From: Comamonas sp.
GTDB taxonomy: Bacteria; Pseudomonadota; Gammaproteobacteria; Burkholderiales; Burkholderiaceae_C
Assembly (NCBI GenBank): GCA_031277805.1
Contig: JAITLR010000009.1
Span: 186,001 to 250,000 of the forward strand
Length of the DNA: 64,000 nt
Reading direction: 5' to 3'
This document shows, in pieces, positions 55,518 through 64,000 of this stretch. Each line of letters starts with the position of its first letter. Position 1 is the stretch's first letter. Both the position numbers and the translations under genes were made by a program. The notes under the pieces were generated by a model. That model made no database searches. It saw only the letters and a program-made list of their open reading frames with translations, and was not told where the DNA came from.

Positions 55518-56393
55518 TCACAAGCCCGAAGCCAGAAACTTCATCACGATGGGGAAACCGATCACGATGAAGGTACAAGGGAAGATGAAGAAGATCAGCG
55601 GCCCGAGCATCTTGACCGGTGCCTCCATGGCCATTTTTTCTGCCCTCAGAAAACGCTCAGTACGCCGCTGCTCGGACTGGGACCTCAGGATAGGCCCCAG
55701 GCTGGAGCCTGTTTTTTCTCCTTGCACCAAGGCAGAGACAAAACTCGATACAGGTGCGAAATCAAGCCTCTGTGAAAAATCCCGCAGAGCATCAATACGT
55801 GCCTTGCCTGCACGCACATCGCGCAAGACCCGGTTGATCTCCACGACCAGTGGTCCTTCCGCGCTCTTGGCGACTGCCTGCTGCATGGCACCCGACAGAT
55901 TCAGACCCGCCTCGATGGACAACGTCAGCAGATCGATGAAAAAGGGAAGAGATTTGAGAATGGCCAGGTTTCGCGCTTTGGTGATTTCCTTGAGCCATAG
56001 GTCAGGATAGAAAAAGCTCATTCCCGCAAGCGCAAGAATCAACCCAAATCCGGAGGCTCCCAGCAGACTCTGCAAGAGCAACCCGAAACACCCTCCGACC
56101 ACAGCCGAAACAATCTTGCCAGCAAAGAACTGCCGCGGGCTCAGTGCATAGTACTGACCTGCACGCTGAAGTGCCGTGCTGTAGCGCGCTTCAGCCTTGG
56201 CACCCAGCGCCCACCCGAAGCTTCCTGCAACCAGATTGATCAGGGGCCATGTCAGGCGAAACAGCCCAGGAGGTTTGTCCTTGTACGTCCGATCCTCCTT
56301 GGGTGTCTGCCGGAAAAGATGATAAACGGCTACCAGGCCGCAGATGAGGGCCATGCCCATCAGCAACGACGCAATCAGGCTTTGGCTATGCAT
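55518..56393 (-). CDS. tadC: TadC inner membrane platform protein
   Basis: This 291-residue T2SSF-domain protein has an N-terminal span (SLIASLLMGMALICGLVAVY) and two C-terminal spans. The conserved cytoplasmic part contains SLPFFIDLLTLSIEAGLNLS and QRLDFAPVSSFVSALVQGEK, with LGPILRSQSEQRRTERFLRA following. With TadB it makes the inner-membrane platform that couples the ATPase to pilus assembly. Confidence 0.93.
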   Translation of the reverse strand: MHSQSLIASLLMGMALICGLVAVYHLFRQTPKEDRTYKDKPPGLFRLTWPLINLVAGSFGWALGAKAEARYSTALQRAGQYYALSPRQFFAGKIVSAVVGGCFGLLLQSLLGASGFGLILALAGMSFFYPDLWLKEITKARNLAILKSLPFFIDLLTLSIEAGLNLSGAMQQAVAKSAEGPLVVEINRVLRDVRAGKARIDALRDFSQRLDFAPVSSFVSALVQGEKTGSSLGPILRSQSEQRRTERFLRAEKMAMEAPVKMLGPLIFFIFPCTFIVIGFPIVMKFLASGL

Positions 56394-56432
56394 GACTGCA
56401 CCTCCTTTCCGTAAGCACCAGACTTGGCTGAA

Positions 56433-57275
56433 CTAGACATCGATGGAGACAATCTTCTTGATGAATACGCCACCCAGGATGAGCAGCACACCGATCACGG
56501 CCATCACTGCCCAGCCGTAGTAGGTGGTGAACAAAGGCTGCATCGCTTCCGGCTCCATCTGGAAAAGAACAAAGATCAGGAACAACGGCAGCATCCCCAC
56601 GACAATGCCCTGCAATTTTCCTTGTGAGGTCAGCGCCTTGATCTTTCCCTCCATCGCGGACTTGGCCCGCAGGGTCGATGCCAGACGATCCAGCACCTCT
56701 GAAAGATTTCCCCCCACATCCTTGGAGATGGTGATCGCTGATGCCAGCAGACGCACATCCTCGACATCGACTCGGCTAGAAAAGCTCTCGAAGGAGTCCT
56801 CCAGCGAGACGCCCAGCTTCTGTTCTCGCAGCACCATTGACATTTCCTGACTGAAGGGTGGCGGAGACTCCGTAGCTACCAGATCAATGGCCATGGACAG
56901 GCTGGCCCCGGCTCTGAGCGCACCGGCAATCATGTTCAGAACATCCGGCATCTGCTGCACCAGGCGCTGCTCACGGCGCGCCCGCAGATAACCATAAGCG
57001 ACTCGAGGCAGCACAAACACACCGATCGCGACAAGAATCGCCAGAGGCAACACCCCCGTCAACATCCAGGTCAGCAACGGGATGACCGCCACCATGCCGA
57101 TATTGATGAAGAAGAGACGCTGCGGATCGACAAAGAGAAAGACATCCTCCAGGGACATCTTGGCATCCGAGGTGAACTTGGAGCGATAGCCGCTCCAGGA
57201 CTGCTGAACAAACCATATGGTCAGCAACACGGCGCCAGCTGTCAGCCCACCTACAAGCAATGGATACCACCCCAT
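56433..57275 (-). CDS. tadB: TadB inner membrane platform protein
   Basis: This 280-residue T2SSF-domain protein, paralogous to TadC, contains VQQMPDVLNMIAGALRAGAS, SLEDSFESFSSRVDVEDVRL, DVGGNLSEVLDRLASTLRAK and a C-terminal pair of membrane spans. The frame is open to 57395 but that overlaps cpaF; the ATG at 57275 is just after the cpaF stop and has AGGAAGGTGG upstream. Confidence 0.93.
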   Translation of the reverse strand: MGWYPLLVGGLTAGAVLLTIWFVQQSWSGYRSKFTSDAKMSLEDVFLFVDPQRLFFINIGMVAVIPLLTWMLTGVLPLAILVAIGVFVLPRVAYGYLRARREQRLVQQMPDVLNMIAGALRAGASLSMAIDLVATESPPPFSQEMSMVLREQKLGVSLEDSFESFSSRVDVEDVRLLASAITISKDVGGNLSEVLDRLASTLRAKSAMEGKIKALTSQGKLQGIVVGMLPLFLIFVLFQMEPEAMQPLFTTYYGWAVMAVIGVLLILGGVFIKKIVSIDV

Positions 57276-57276
57276 T

Positions 57277-59022
57277 TCAGGCCACCTTCCTGAAAATATC
57301 GAGGTCCACATCCACACCAATCTGGCGTAGCTTTTCGTAGAACTCGGGTACACATTCGCAGCCAGTGAAATAGCCGGCTGTCTTGCGTTCGGCACTCATT
57401 CCGGTTTCCACGAACTCGAACAGATCCTGCAACTGAATCTTGCCGCTCTCCACCCCCGTCACTTCGGTGATGCGGGTGATCTTGCGACTGCCACAGGCAA
57501 AGCGGGTCTGCTGAACTATCAGATCCACTGCCGATGCAACCTGCTCGCGAATGGCTGTGACCGGCAGCTCCATGCCAGCCATCATCACCATGACTTCCAG
57601 ACGGGCCAGCATGTCGCGCGGGCTGTTCGCGTGGGCCGTGGTCAATGATCCGTCATGCCCCGTATTCATGGCCTGCAGCATGTCCAGCGCCTCGCCGCCT
57701 CGGCACTCGCCGACCACGATGCGGTCTGGTCGCATACGCAGCGAGTTCTTCACCAGCTCCCGGATCGCGATCTGGCCCTTGCCTTCCGCATTGGCCGGAC
57801 GGGACTCCAGGGACACCAGATGCTCATGCGGCAACTGCAGTTCCGCAGCATCCTCGATGGTGACGATTCGTTCACTATCGGGAATAAAGTTGCTCAAGAT
57901 ATTCAGCAGAGTTGTCTTGCCGGAACCTGTACCACCGGAGACGATGATGTTCTTGCGCTGCTGCACGGCAATGCGCAGAAACTCCACCATTTGCGGATTG
58001 GCGGAGTTGAACTTGACGAGATCCGATGCCTCCAGCTTACGCTTCGAGAACTTCCGGATCGTCATCGATGGCCCTTTGAGGGCCAGCGGAGGAATGATGG
58101 CATTGAAGCGCGAACCATCCTTCAGGCGCGCATCCACCAGAGGAGAGCTTTCATCGATACGCCGCCCGACTGGCGCGACGATGCGCTCGATCACCCCCAT
58201 CACCGCCTTTTCGCTTGAAAAGGCCAGTGGAACGCGCGACAGGCGACCTTCCCGCTCCACAAAGATTTCATCCACCCGGTTCACCATGATTTCCGTCACG
58301 GTCGAATCCGCTAGCAATGGCTCCAGCAAGCCCAAGCCAATCGCCTCGTCCCGGACCTCATGCAAAAGGCGCTCCTTATCCACCTGGGGAGGAATGCCTT
58401 CGGGCATTTGCTGGAATATTTCCCGAATGGCCTGCTCGGTATGCTGCCGCAACTCGGTGTCTGTCATGCGATGTACATCGGTGCGTCGCATGTCGAAAGA
58501 CTCGATCAGTTTTTCATGAATCTTGCGCCGATATTCCAGCCACCGGTGGTCGATCTGGACACTACCGGCATGGGTCGGCGCAATATCCACTGGCGTCGCG
58601 GCCACCGGAACGGGCTGCTGCGACTCACGCATCTGGGGTGCCGGTGCTTGAGGCTGGACATTCGCATGAGCCTGCACCATTTCTTTCTTGGGCAATACCG
58701 CTTCCGGTACGGCAGCTTCATTGTCATGAGCTCGTTTCCAGCAAGCATGCAATTTATAAGGGCCCACGCGAATGGCATCGCCAGGCTGCAAAGGGCCGAA
58801 AGTCGTAATCTTGCTGTCTTTGACATAGGTGCCGAACATCGTCCCCAGGTCGCGCACAAAGACCTGCTCATTGGAGACGAATACCTCGGCATGCTCCTTG
58901 TGCACCGTCCATCCGGACAGCACAAGGTCGACATCGCTGCCTCGACCTACCCTGCAACGGGCACCATCCATTGAAGCAGTTCGATGCTGGCCATCCGGGC
59001 CATGGACCTCTAAATACAACAT
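57277..59022 (-). CDS. cpaF: FHA-CpaF/TadA fusion ATPase
   Basis: This 581-residue protein has an N-terminal forkhead-associated domain (about 1-90: CRVGRGSDVDLVLSGWTVHK, HAEVFVSNEQVFVRDLG, GTYVKD). A Pro/Ala-rich linker follows, then a CpaF/VirB11-type secretion ATPase with Walker A GGTGSGKTTLLN (Lys369), MRPDRIVVGECRGGEALDML and TTAHANSPRDM. It powers Flp pilus secretion. FHA domains bind phosphothreonine, so this ATPase may be regulated by a Ser/Thr kinase. Usual CpaF proteins lack FHA. MLYLEVHGPDGQ at 59022 is the best start. Confidence 0.93.
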   Translation of the reverse strand: MLYLEVHGPDGQHRTASMDGARCRVGRGSDVDLVLSGWTVHKEHAEVFVSNEQVFVRDLGTMFGTYVKDSKITTFGPLQPGDAIRVGPYKLHACWKRAHDNEAAVPEAVLPKKEMVQAHANVQPQAPAPQMRESQQPVPVAATPVDIAPTHAGSVQIDHRWLEYRRKIHEKLIESFDMRRTDVHRMTDTELRQHTEQAIREIFQQMPEGIPPQVDKERLLHEVRDEAIGLGLLEPLLADSTVTEIMVNRVDEIFVEREGRLSRVPLAFSSEKAVMGVIERIVAPVGRRIDESSPLVDARLKDGSRFNAIIPPLALKGPSMTIRKFSKRKLEASDLVKFNSANPQMVEFLRIAVQQRKNIIVSGGTGSGKTTLLNILSNFIPDSERIVTIEDAAELQLPHEHLVSLESRPANAEGKGQIAIRELVKNSLRMRPDRIVVGECRGGEALDMLQAMNTGHDGSLTTAHANSPRDMLARLEVMVMMAGMELPVTAIREQVASAVDLIVQQTRFACGSRKITRITEVTGVESGKIQLQDLFEFVETGMSAERKTAGYFTGCECVPEFYEKLRQIGVDVDLDIFRKVA

Positions 59023-59041
59023 AGGAAATCCATCTCCGGCG

Positions 59042-60427
59042 TTAGCGCGCAAGCTTCCGGTCGATCATGCCCCGGACTTCCTGCATATTGTTGTAGGCAC
59101 TCTCTCCAACCAGAGCCGCAGCACGATCGGCAGCCGGCGTGTGCAAGCGAGGAGTAACGACCACCAGCATCTCCGTCTGCTCATTGTTGAGCTCCTGTGT
59201 AGAGAACAGGCGTCCGACCACTGGTGCACGACCAATGACAGGAATCCCTTCCTTGTTGCGCGCTCCTACACTTTTGATCAGACCTGAAATTACCAGGGTT
59301 TCGTTCTGCTTGAGGCTGACCTCGGTTTCCGTTCTGTTGGTGGTGAAGGCCACAAACTGTCCCGTGCCATTGGATCTGTCAGGCTGGCTAACCTCTGCCA
59401 CGATCGTCGAGCGGACGTTGCCGACTCTGTCGATCACGGGCTTGAACTCCAGAATCACGCCATACGGCTTATAGACCACATTGACCTGTCCCAGACCGGT
59501 GCTGACGGGGATGGGAATTTCACCACCGACCTGAACCTTTGACGCCCCTCCGCTGACGCTGCTGATTCGCGGTTCTGCCAATGTCCAGCTGTCACCGTTG
59601 GACTCCAGGAAGTTGAGTACAGAGGTTATCTGGGTTGCAAGGCCGAAGTAGGAAATGAACTTTCCCGATCTGTTGGTAACCGGGTAGCCATCATGATCGA
59701 GGCCACGAAAATCGGGCGAGTTGGCATAAAAATAACCAGAGGTTGCAAAGGTGGGCCCTGTCACGCCCAGATTGCTCCATTTGATGCCGATATTGTCCAG
59801 TGCTCGCTTACGCACCTCCACCACCTTGACATCCAGCTGCACCATTTGCTCGGGCACCACCAGTTGCTGATCTGGTCGCTCACGTACGAGGTTGAGCACC
59901 TGCGGATATGCCTTGACGATCTTCTGGATTTTCTCTGCCGAATCCGCATTGGCATAGGTGCCATCCAGAACCACCTTATCACCCACAGCTTGCACGGTGA
60001 TGCCAGGGTCATAGGACAGCAGCTGCCTCATATCATGGGCCGTACGTGCGCTGTTGTCGGCGCTGACCGTCACCTCATACTGAATCTGACGCCCATTTTT
60101 CAGCCACACATAAAGCGTGGTGGTTCCTGCACTTTCGCCCATCAGGACGATCTGCTTATCCGCCACGACAGAGGCGGACAGCAGCTTTCCGTTACCAATC
60201 GCCACCCTTGCCACTGCAGCCTGGGGCAACACTCTCACCTGACCTACATACAGCGACAGCGGTGAAGGACTCCCGGCCACAGGTCCCGGTGTTGGAGACG
60301 ACGCACCAGTCACCTCCATACGGCTCGCCTGTATATCGGATGATGGAGCATCCGCACCTGCAGCACCACAAGCAGCCAGGCACATGAAAAAAGCCTGAGA
60401 TTTTCTCAGCGACAGAAGATTGTTCAT
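59042..60427 (-). CDS. cpaC: Tad outer-membrane secretin (CpaC/RcpA)
   Basis: This 461-residue secretin has a signal peptide (MNNLLSLRKSQAFFMCLAAC). Its N-domain contains SLYVGQVRVLPQAAVARVAI, a BON-like region AVGDKVVLDGTYANADSAEK, and VQLDVKVVEVRKRALDNIGI. The secretin core includes VGGEIPIPVSTGLGQVNVVY, SLKQNETLVISGLIK, and PVVGRLFSTQELNNEQTEML. It forms the outer-membrane channel for the Flp pilus. It lies between cpaB and cpaF. Confidence 0.95.
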   Translation of the reverse strand: MNNLLSLRKSQAFFMCLAACGAAGADAPSSDIQASRMEVTGASSPTPGPVAGSPSPLSLYVGQVRVLPQAAVARVAIGNGKLLSASVVADKQIVLMGESAGTTTLYVWLKNGRQIQYEVTVSADNSARTAHDMRQLLSYDPGITVQAVGDKVVLDGTYANADSAEKIQKIVKAYPQVLNLVRERPDQQLVVPEQMVQLDVKVVEVRKRALDNIGIKWSNLGVTGPTFATSGYFYANSPDFRGLDHDGYPVTNRSGKFISYFGLATQITSVLNFLESNGDSWTLAEPRISSVSGGASKVQVGGEIPIPVSTGLGQVNVVYKPYGVILEFKPVIDRVGNVRSTIVAEVSQPDRSNGTGQFVAFTTNRTETEVSLKQNETLVISGLIKSVGARNKEGIPVIGRAPVVGRLFSTQELNNEQTEMLVVVTPRLHTPAADRAAALVGESAYNNMQEVRGMIDRKLAR

Positions 60428-60453
60428 AGTCTTGAATCAGAAAGCGCAATGGC

Positions 60454-61458
60454 TCAGCGCCCGGCACGGTCACCGGCCTGGGATGTGGAGGGTGCGGATG
60501 CAGGCGATGTCGTCTGTGTCACCGGCGCAATAACTGCAGGCTTTTCATTCATCAGCTGCGCAGCCACGGCTTCAGCCCTCACCTTTTGCGTGGGGTCGTG
60601 CATGACAGCATCGAGAACAGGCGTGCGGTTGATGGTTCCAGAGCCCCCCGCTCCACCGATCAGGAACTCGACACTGCGCCCGGCTCCAATGCCACCAGAG
60701 GTGCCAGGTGCTACCACGTCTTCGATGGTCAGCGCCTGACTGGAATTGAGGTGCTGATCATTGGGCGCACGCAGCACAGCTGTCAGCCGCCCCCCTGCTT
60801 TGGCAGTAATGATGCGAGTCGCATCCTCGGGAGTCACATCCAGCGTGACATGGGCATAAGCGCGGGCATTGGCCTCGGCAGTGGAAGCTGTCCCTTTTTG
60901 CGCCTGACCTGTTGCCAAGACTTCGACATTGGACAGCAACGGAAAAGTCACTTCCCGGCTTCCCCCTCCCGCCGTTCCGCTACCGGCCTGAGCGGTCAGC
61001 ATCAAATCGATATGGTCTCCCGGCCTCAACATTCCGGAAATGGAACTGACCTCATCGACTTCGATGGTCAATGCACGTCTTCCGCTCTTCAGGGTTGCAG
61101 CAAAGATCTCGCCACCGCGGCTGGCTGTATAGCTGAATTGCAGTGGGTCACCCCGCTCCATGTCCACGAGCAAAGCCTGGCCATCCACGCTGTCATAGCT
61201 ATCCGGAGTGACCATATTCTTGTTGACAAACTCGGCAGGAATCTGACGCACTGAAACGCTGCTGGTATCAACAACCTCTCCGGCTTGCAGGGGACGGTTG
61301 GCCACCACCACAGGCTGCAATGTCTTGCCACGCGTCGCCTCCTCCTCGATCTGCGAAATACGGCTTGTGATGGCCCGATTGCTCAGATAGAACGCAGCGC
61401 CTCCCAGCGCGATGGCGGCCGCCAGAAGCAGCCAATTCTTATTGATAGTTACAGCCAC
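60454..61458 (-). CDS. cpaB: CpaB/RcpC pilus assembly protein
   Basis: This 334-residue protein has one N-terminal span (WLLLAAAIALGGAAFYL), a SAF domain (VVVANRPLQAGEVVDTSSVS) and a RcpC-like region (RALTIEVDEVSSISGMLRPG, DHIDLMLTAQ, ATRIITAKAGGRLTAVLRAP). The Pro/Ala tail is disordered. It starts with GTG (TTGAGG five bases upstream). CpaB binds peptidoglycan through the SAF domain in related systems. Confidence 0.92.
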   Translation of the reverse strand: MAVTINKNWLLLAAAIALGGAAFYLSNRAITSRISQIEEEATRGKTLQPVVVANRPLQAGEVVDTSSVSVRQIPAEFVNKNMVTPDSYDSVDGQALLVDMERGDPLQFSYTASRGGEIFAATLKSGRRALTIEVDEVSSISGMLRPGDHIDLMLTAQAGSGTAGGGSREVTFPLLSNVEVLATGQAQKGTASTAEANARAYAHVTLDVTPEDATRIITAKAGGRLTAVLRAPNDQHLNSSQALTIEDVVAPGTSGGIGAGRSVEFLIGGAGGSGTINRTPVLDAVMHDPTQKVRAEAVAAQLMNEKPAVIAPVTQTTSPASAPSTSQAGDRAGR

Positions 61459-61465
61459 AAAAACC

Positions 61466-61648
61466 TCAAGGTAGTGAGATATAGAAGGTCAGTGCACGAT
61501 AGAAAGCCTTGAATGCATCAACCAGCATTGCAGGGGTGCCGGGACTTGCAAACAGCACCATCACCACCAAAGCGCATACGATGCAGTACTCGACCGTCGC
61601 GAACCCTCGGCATTCGTTCATCGATTGGTTATTGCGGGCAGAGGGCAT
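61466..61648 (-). CDS. flp: Flp-type prepilin
   Basis: This 60-residue prepilin has a short leader with Gly before the processing site and the Flp motif GFATVEYCIVCALVVMVLF (Glu and Tyr in the usual positions), then a hydrophobic helix and a C-terminal part ending FYRALTFYISLP. Two Cys in the helix are unusual. The ATG at 61648 follows AGGACAAGG; an ATG at 61669 overlapping the preceding stop is weaker. Confidence 0.85.
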   Translation of the reverse strand: MPSARNNQSMNECRGFATVEYCIVCALVVMVLFASPGTPAMLVDAFKAFYRALTFYISLP

Positions 61649-61665
61649 GACCTTGTCCTTTCCTG

Positions 61666-62412
61666 TCATGAGCCAAACGTCACCAGACTGGTGTTGATGA
61701 CGGTCACGGCACGTTGCGTGTCCACCCCGATGACGACATCCAGCTGGCGTTTGTCCTTGCTGTACATCCTGACCAGAGCAGTCTCCTTGCTGGCAGGAGC
61801 GCTCTGTTCCTGTAACAAGGCCCAGCCAGCGCGCGTCAAGGTACTGTGGTACTGGGCTGCGACAGTTGCAGAGCTGCCTTTGGTCAGCCAGATCACTTGT
61901 TTGTTGCGCTTGCCTGCATCGTTGGACTCCACCACATTGACTGCCTGCGCACCATTGGCAGGTACAGGAATGCCAGAAGCATCAATGCGCGGAGCTATGC
62001 CCTCCACCTGAGATACCGACAGGGTTCCCTGAGCTCCACCGCCATCGGCAGCACGTACCTTGGCCATAAGATAGAACGGACCATGGGGCCTGCCCACCAG
62101 CGTATCGGCCCCAGCCGGTGTTACAGCCACCTGTGAATCTGCTGATCCCGCCCGCCAATGCGAGGCATAGAAGGCAACGACTTCCTCCTTGGAGGCCTTG
62201 CTTTCAAATGATTGAACCCTCATGGGCACACCATTGATACGCATGTCATCGGAAACCCATTGCACCTGAGAGCGCGGAGGCTCAGGGATCAACGGCCATG
62301 GTGTGGAACCATAGGTAAAAGAATTTTCTGCACCGGCCCACGAGACGAGCCCTGCCAGCAGCGCTGCGCCAACCAGGCCGCACCTGGAGTAAGGGTGATA
62401 TCTGGCTAGCAT
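61666..62412 (-). CDS. Exported protein of unknown function in Tad locus
   Basis: This 248-residue predicted secreted protein has a signal peptide (CGLVGAALLAGLVSWAGA) and no recognised domain. Visible segments are WVSDDMRINGVPMRVQSFES, then KEEVVAFYASHWRAG and RMYSKDKRQLDVVIGVDTQR, suggesting a compact alpha/beta fold. It overlaps the previous gene's stop and precedes flp by 18 bases. A role in pilin processing or export is possible but unsupported. Confidence 0.72.
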   Translation of the reverse strand: MLARYHPYSRCGLVGAALLAGLVSWAGAENSFTYGSTPWPLIPEPPRSQVQWVSDDMRINGVPMRVQSFESKASKEEVVAFYASHWRAGSADSQVAVTPAGADTLVGRPHGPFYLMAKVRAADGGGAQGTLSVSQVEGIAPRIDASGIPVPANGAQAVNVVESNDAGKRNKQVIWLTKGSSATVAAQYHSTLTRAGWALLQEQSAPASKETALVRMYSKDKRQLDVVIGVDTQRAVTVINTSLVTFGS

Positions 62413-63206
62413 TTGTTTCCATCCTGCTGGCCATAGTCCACATTCCGCCCTCCCGAATCCTGGAGGCTCCCGGTCGGAACATAGTCCGGAAGAACGCGCC
62501 CGACATCCGGCGTATTCCGCTCGAATATGGACATCGCCGTGCCGTACAGGTCGAGAATCGGTTTCGCATATTGGCCCAGTACCGCACGCTTCACCCGATT
62601 GCAGGTCGATTCAGAGCTGCCTTTGCTGCCATTGGCATTCCATGCTCCGGTGGCAATGGCAGTTGCTCCTGGCAGACCCACATGAATTCCTTTCAAGGCA
62701 TCAAAATGGGTCACATCGGCCAATGAAACCGTGACTTCTGCCTTTGTGACGCCTCCTTGCGGCAGCCCGAAGACAGGGACTGCCAGCTTTTGCTGCAGGC
62801 TTCCCACCAGTCCTCGGGACAGCTGACCGAGATCGCGCTCAACCACCGCCACTTGGTTGAAATCCTCCAACATGGGGCGATAGCTCGCATCGCTCCACAG
62901 CGCAATGCGGTTCTTATCAGCTTGGTATCGGGCCGGGCTGTCCCGGAAAACGATCTCCTGCTCACCAGCATTGCGCTTGAGGAAGAAGCGGGCACGCACC
63001 TCCTGGGCCAGTTGCTCTCTGGTCTTGGCCTGTCCCTGAGGATCAAGCGCACGCTCGAAGGCAACATAGCGGCTGGCTTGAATCGCAGAGTGCTTCACAT
63101 CCGCATACCGGGCCAGGTAATAGACACCGAAAAACATGGGTGCCAGGACCAGCATGCAAACCAGCAGTTCCGTAGTAGCCTGACCTGATTCGGTACGCAA
63201 GGACAT
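62406..63206 (-). CDS. TadE/TadG-like pseudopilin
   Basis: This 266-residue protein has ESGQATTELLVCMLVLAPMF followed by VYYLARYADVKHSAIQASRY, the TadE/G N-terminal helix pattern. The periplasmic part is longer than typical TadE. The ATG at 63206 has AAGGCGGT seven bases before. It is a second pseudopilin-type gene in addition to the one at 53633, the usual situation in Tad loci. Confidence 0.75.
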   Translation of the reverse strand: MSLRTESGQATTELLVCMLVLAPMFFGVYYLARYADVKHSAIQASRYVAFERALDPQGQAKTREQLAQEVRARFFLKRNAGEQEIVFRDSPARYQADKNRIALWSDASYRPMLEDFNQVAVVERDLGQLSRGLVGSLQQKLAVPVFGLPQGGVTKAEVTVSLADVTHFDALKGIHVGLPGATAIATGAWNANGSKGSSESTCNRVKRAVLGQYAKPILDLYGTAMSIFERNTPDVGRVLPDYVPTGSLQDSGGRNVDYGQQDGNKC

Positions 63207-63216
63207 TCTGACCGCC

Positions 63217-64000
63217 TTAATTCGCACCGCCGCTGGCGGCCGTGAACTGCCGAGCGTCGGCAGGCACATCAAAAATTCCGGCGGGCAAAGGCTTGCCGAC
63301 CTCTACACGAATCGGATGTTCCGAGGCCTGAACGGCTTGCTGCGCGGACTGAATAGCTTCAACTGCAGCAGCCGGAGCGGCCTGCTGCATGGCAACAGTC
63401 AAGCTCCTGTCCGTGCCTGGATACGAAAGCCACGGCTCCAACAAGCATGATCTGCCCAGCGTTCCCGCAGGGCCGCTCCAGCGGCAGAACAACGCTGTTC
63501 CGTCGATCGCCATGCGCTCGCCATTGATCGCTGCCGGATCCGAAGTTGGGGCCTGTGGCGTGCATGCAGCCTTCTGCTCGGAACGGGACCCTCCACCGTG
63601 ATCCAGGTTGTATTGGATCTCGATCACGCTGCAGGCGTCAGGGTGAATGGCGACGGACTTCGAATGTTTAGCCACAGGGCGACAGCTCTCGTCCGGCCCC
63701 GGGCCCCAACGCGATCTATCCAGCGCACTGACTGTTTTGATCTCCGTATAGCGCGCGCCATCAAAGGCTTCCAGCGTGGTCCCGGTTTCCAGTTTCAGGA
63801 TCTCCTCGTCGGTGATCTCTTCTGAGCGAGGGTCATAGCTCGTGCCACGAGCCCTGGCTACCTCGGCCTTGGCCTGCTGGCAGTCCTGCATGACCTCCCG
63901 GATCAAGCGGATGTAAGCCTGATTGTCGTCCCAGCGAATTTCACGCTCGATCAGCACCGAAGGTGTCGATTTACCCTCTGCCGGTTTGGAAGAACCAGAG
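63217..64000 (-). CDS. Unknown protein, 5' end outside the window
   Basis: The reading frame is open from the right edge to 63217, giving at least 261 residues. The internal GTG at 63957 is not a convincing start, so the gene is treated as partial. It is hydrophilic, with Cys pairs (DESCRPVAKH, KAACTPQ, ALFCRWSG) and the tail FDVPADARQFTAASGGAN. No family is recognised. It lies 11 bases before the pseudopilin gene on the same strand and is likely part of the Tad operon. Confidence 0.65.
   Translation of the reverse strand, partial: SGSSKPAEGKSTPSVLIEREIRWDDNQAYIRLIREVMQDCQQAKAEVARARGTSYDPRSEEITDEEILKLETGTTLEAFDGARYTEIKTVSALDRSRWGPGPDESCRPVAKHSKSVAIHPDACSVIEIQYNLDHGGGSRSEQKAACTPQAPTSDPAAINGERMAIDGTALFCRWSGPAGTLGRSCLLEPWLSYPGTDRSLTVAMQQAAPAAAVEAIQSAQQAVQASEHPIRVEVGKPLPAGIFDVPADARQFTAASGGAN

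Noticed and set aside
57277-59022. CpaF-like ATPase as part of a type IV secretion (VirB11) system
   Set aside because: Neighbours are tadB, tadC, the secretin, cpaB and flp, with no VirB4, VirB8-10 or relaxase genes; this is a Tad pilus locus.

Overview
The window reads as a chromosomal segment of a Burkholderiales bacterium, most likely Comamonadaceae of the Comamonas/Delftia type. This is inferred from the napEDABC order, the complete purine-to-glyceric-acid catabolic block, a NADP-malic enzyme fused to a phosphotransacetylase-like domain, and a Tad pilus locus with an FHA-CpaF fusion. No rRNA, CRISPR array, transposase or integrase gene is visible.

Layout. 1-3579 (minus): periplasmic nitrate reductase napEDAB plus the first codons of napC. 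3949-9875 (minus): a vitamin B12 uptake operon (btuB, an uncharacterised gene, btuF, btuC, btuD) preceded by a clear cobalamin riboswitch. 10067-26995: an island-like segment bounded by two related hairpin-plus-terminator elements. It holds an EAL-domain protein, a NarL/BvgA-type response regulator, two BvgS-type hybrid sensor kinases and a cable-pilus-like (alternate chaperone-usher, CS1/Cbl family) fimbrial operon: chaperone, major pilin, usher and two tip-adhesin genes. The second adhesin arose by tandem duplication of the usher 3' end plus the adhesin gene. A truncated usher fragment survives between the two copies. 27049-45640 with 48793-50280: urate-to-glycerate catabolism. The genes are puuD (membrane urate oxidase fused to cytochrome c), xdhC, uraH, glxR, hyi, gcl with a divergent lysR, ttuD, and the operon gntR-puuE-(uraD+allC fusion)-M20 hydrolase, plus an NCS2 urate/xanthine/uracil permease. 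Interspersed are a TonB-like lipoprotein, a SYLF-domain lipoprotein, doxX, ggt, and a lysR/MFS efflux pair. 50448-53050: maeB and tRNA-Ser(UGA). 53184-64000 (minus): a Tad/Flp pilus assembly locus running off the right edge.

How it fits together. A near-palindromic site built on TGTATACA recurs upstream of puuD, uraH, gntR-puuE and the permease. This suggests one GntR-type regulon for purine degradation. Urate is imported, oxidised to 5-hydroxyisourate (PuuD), hydrolysed (UraH), decarboxylated to allantoin (UraD domain), opened to allantoate (PuuE) and deaminated (AllC domain). The resulting glyoxylate goes through Gcl, GlxR/Hyi and TtuD to phosphoglycerate. The fimbrial island carries its own phosphorelay; only one of the two kinases retains the C-terminal HPt domain. 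A tandem hairpin followed by eight U residues after the pilin gene probably sets high pilin-to-usher stoichiometry.

Limits: all functions are inferred by reading motifs and gene order. No database search, folding program or alignment score was available.
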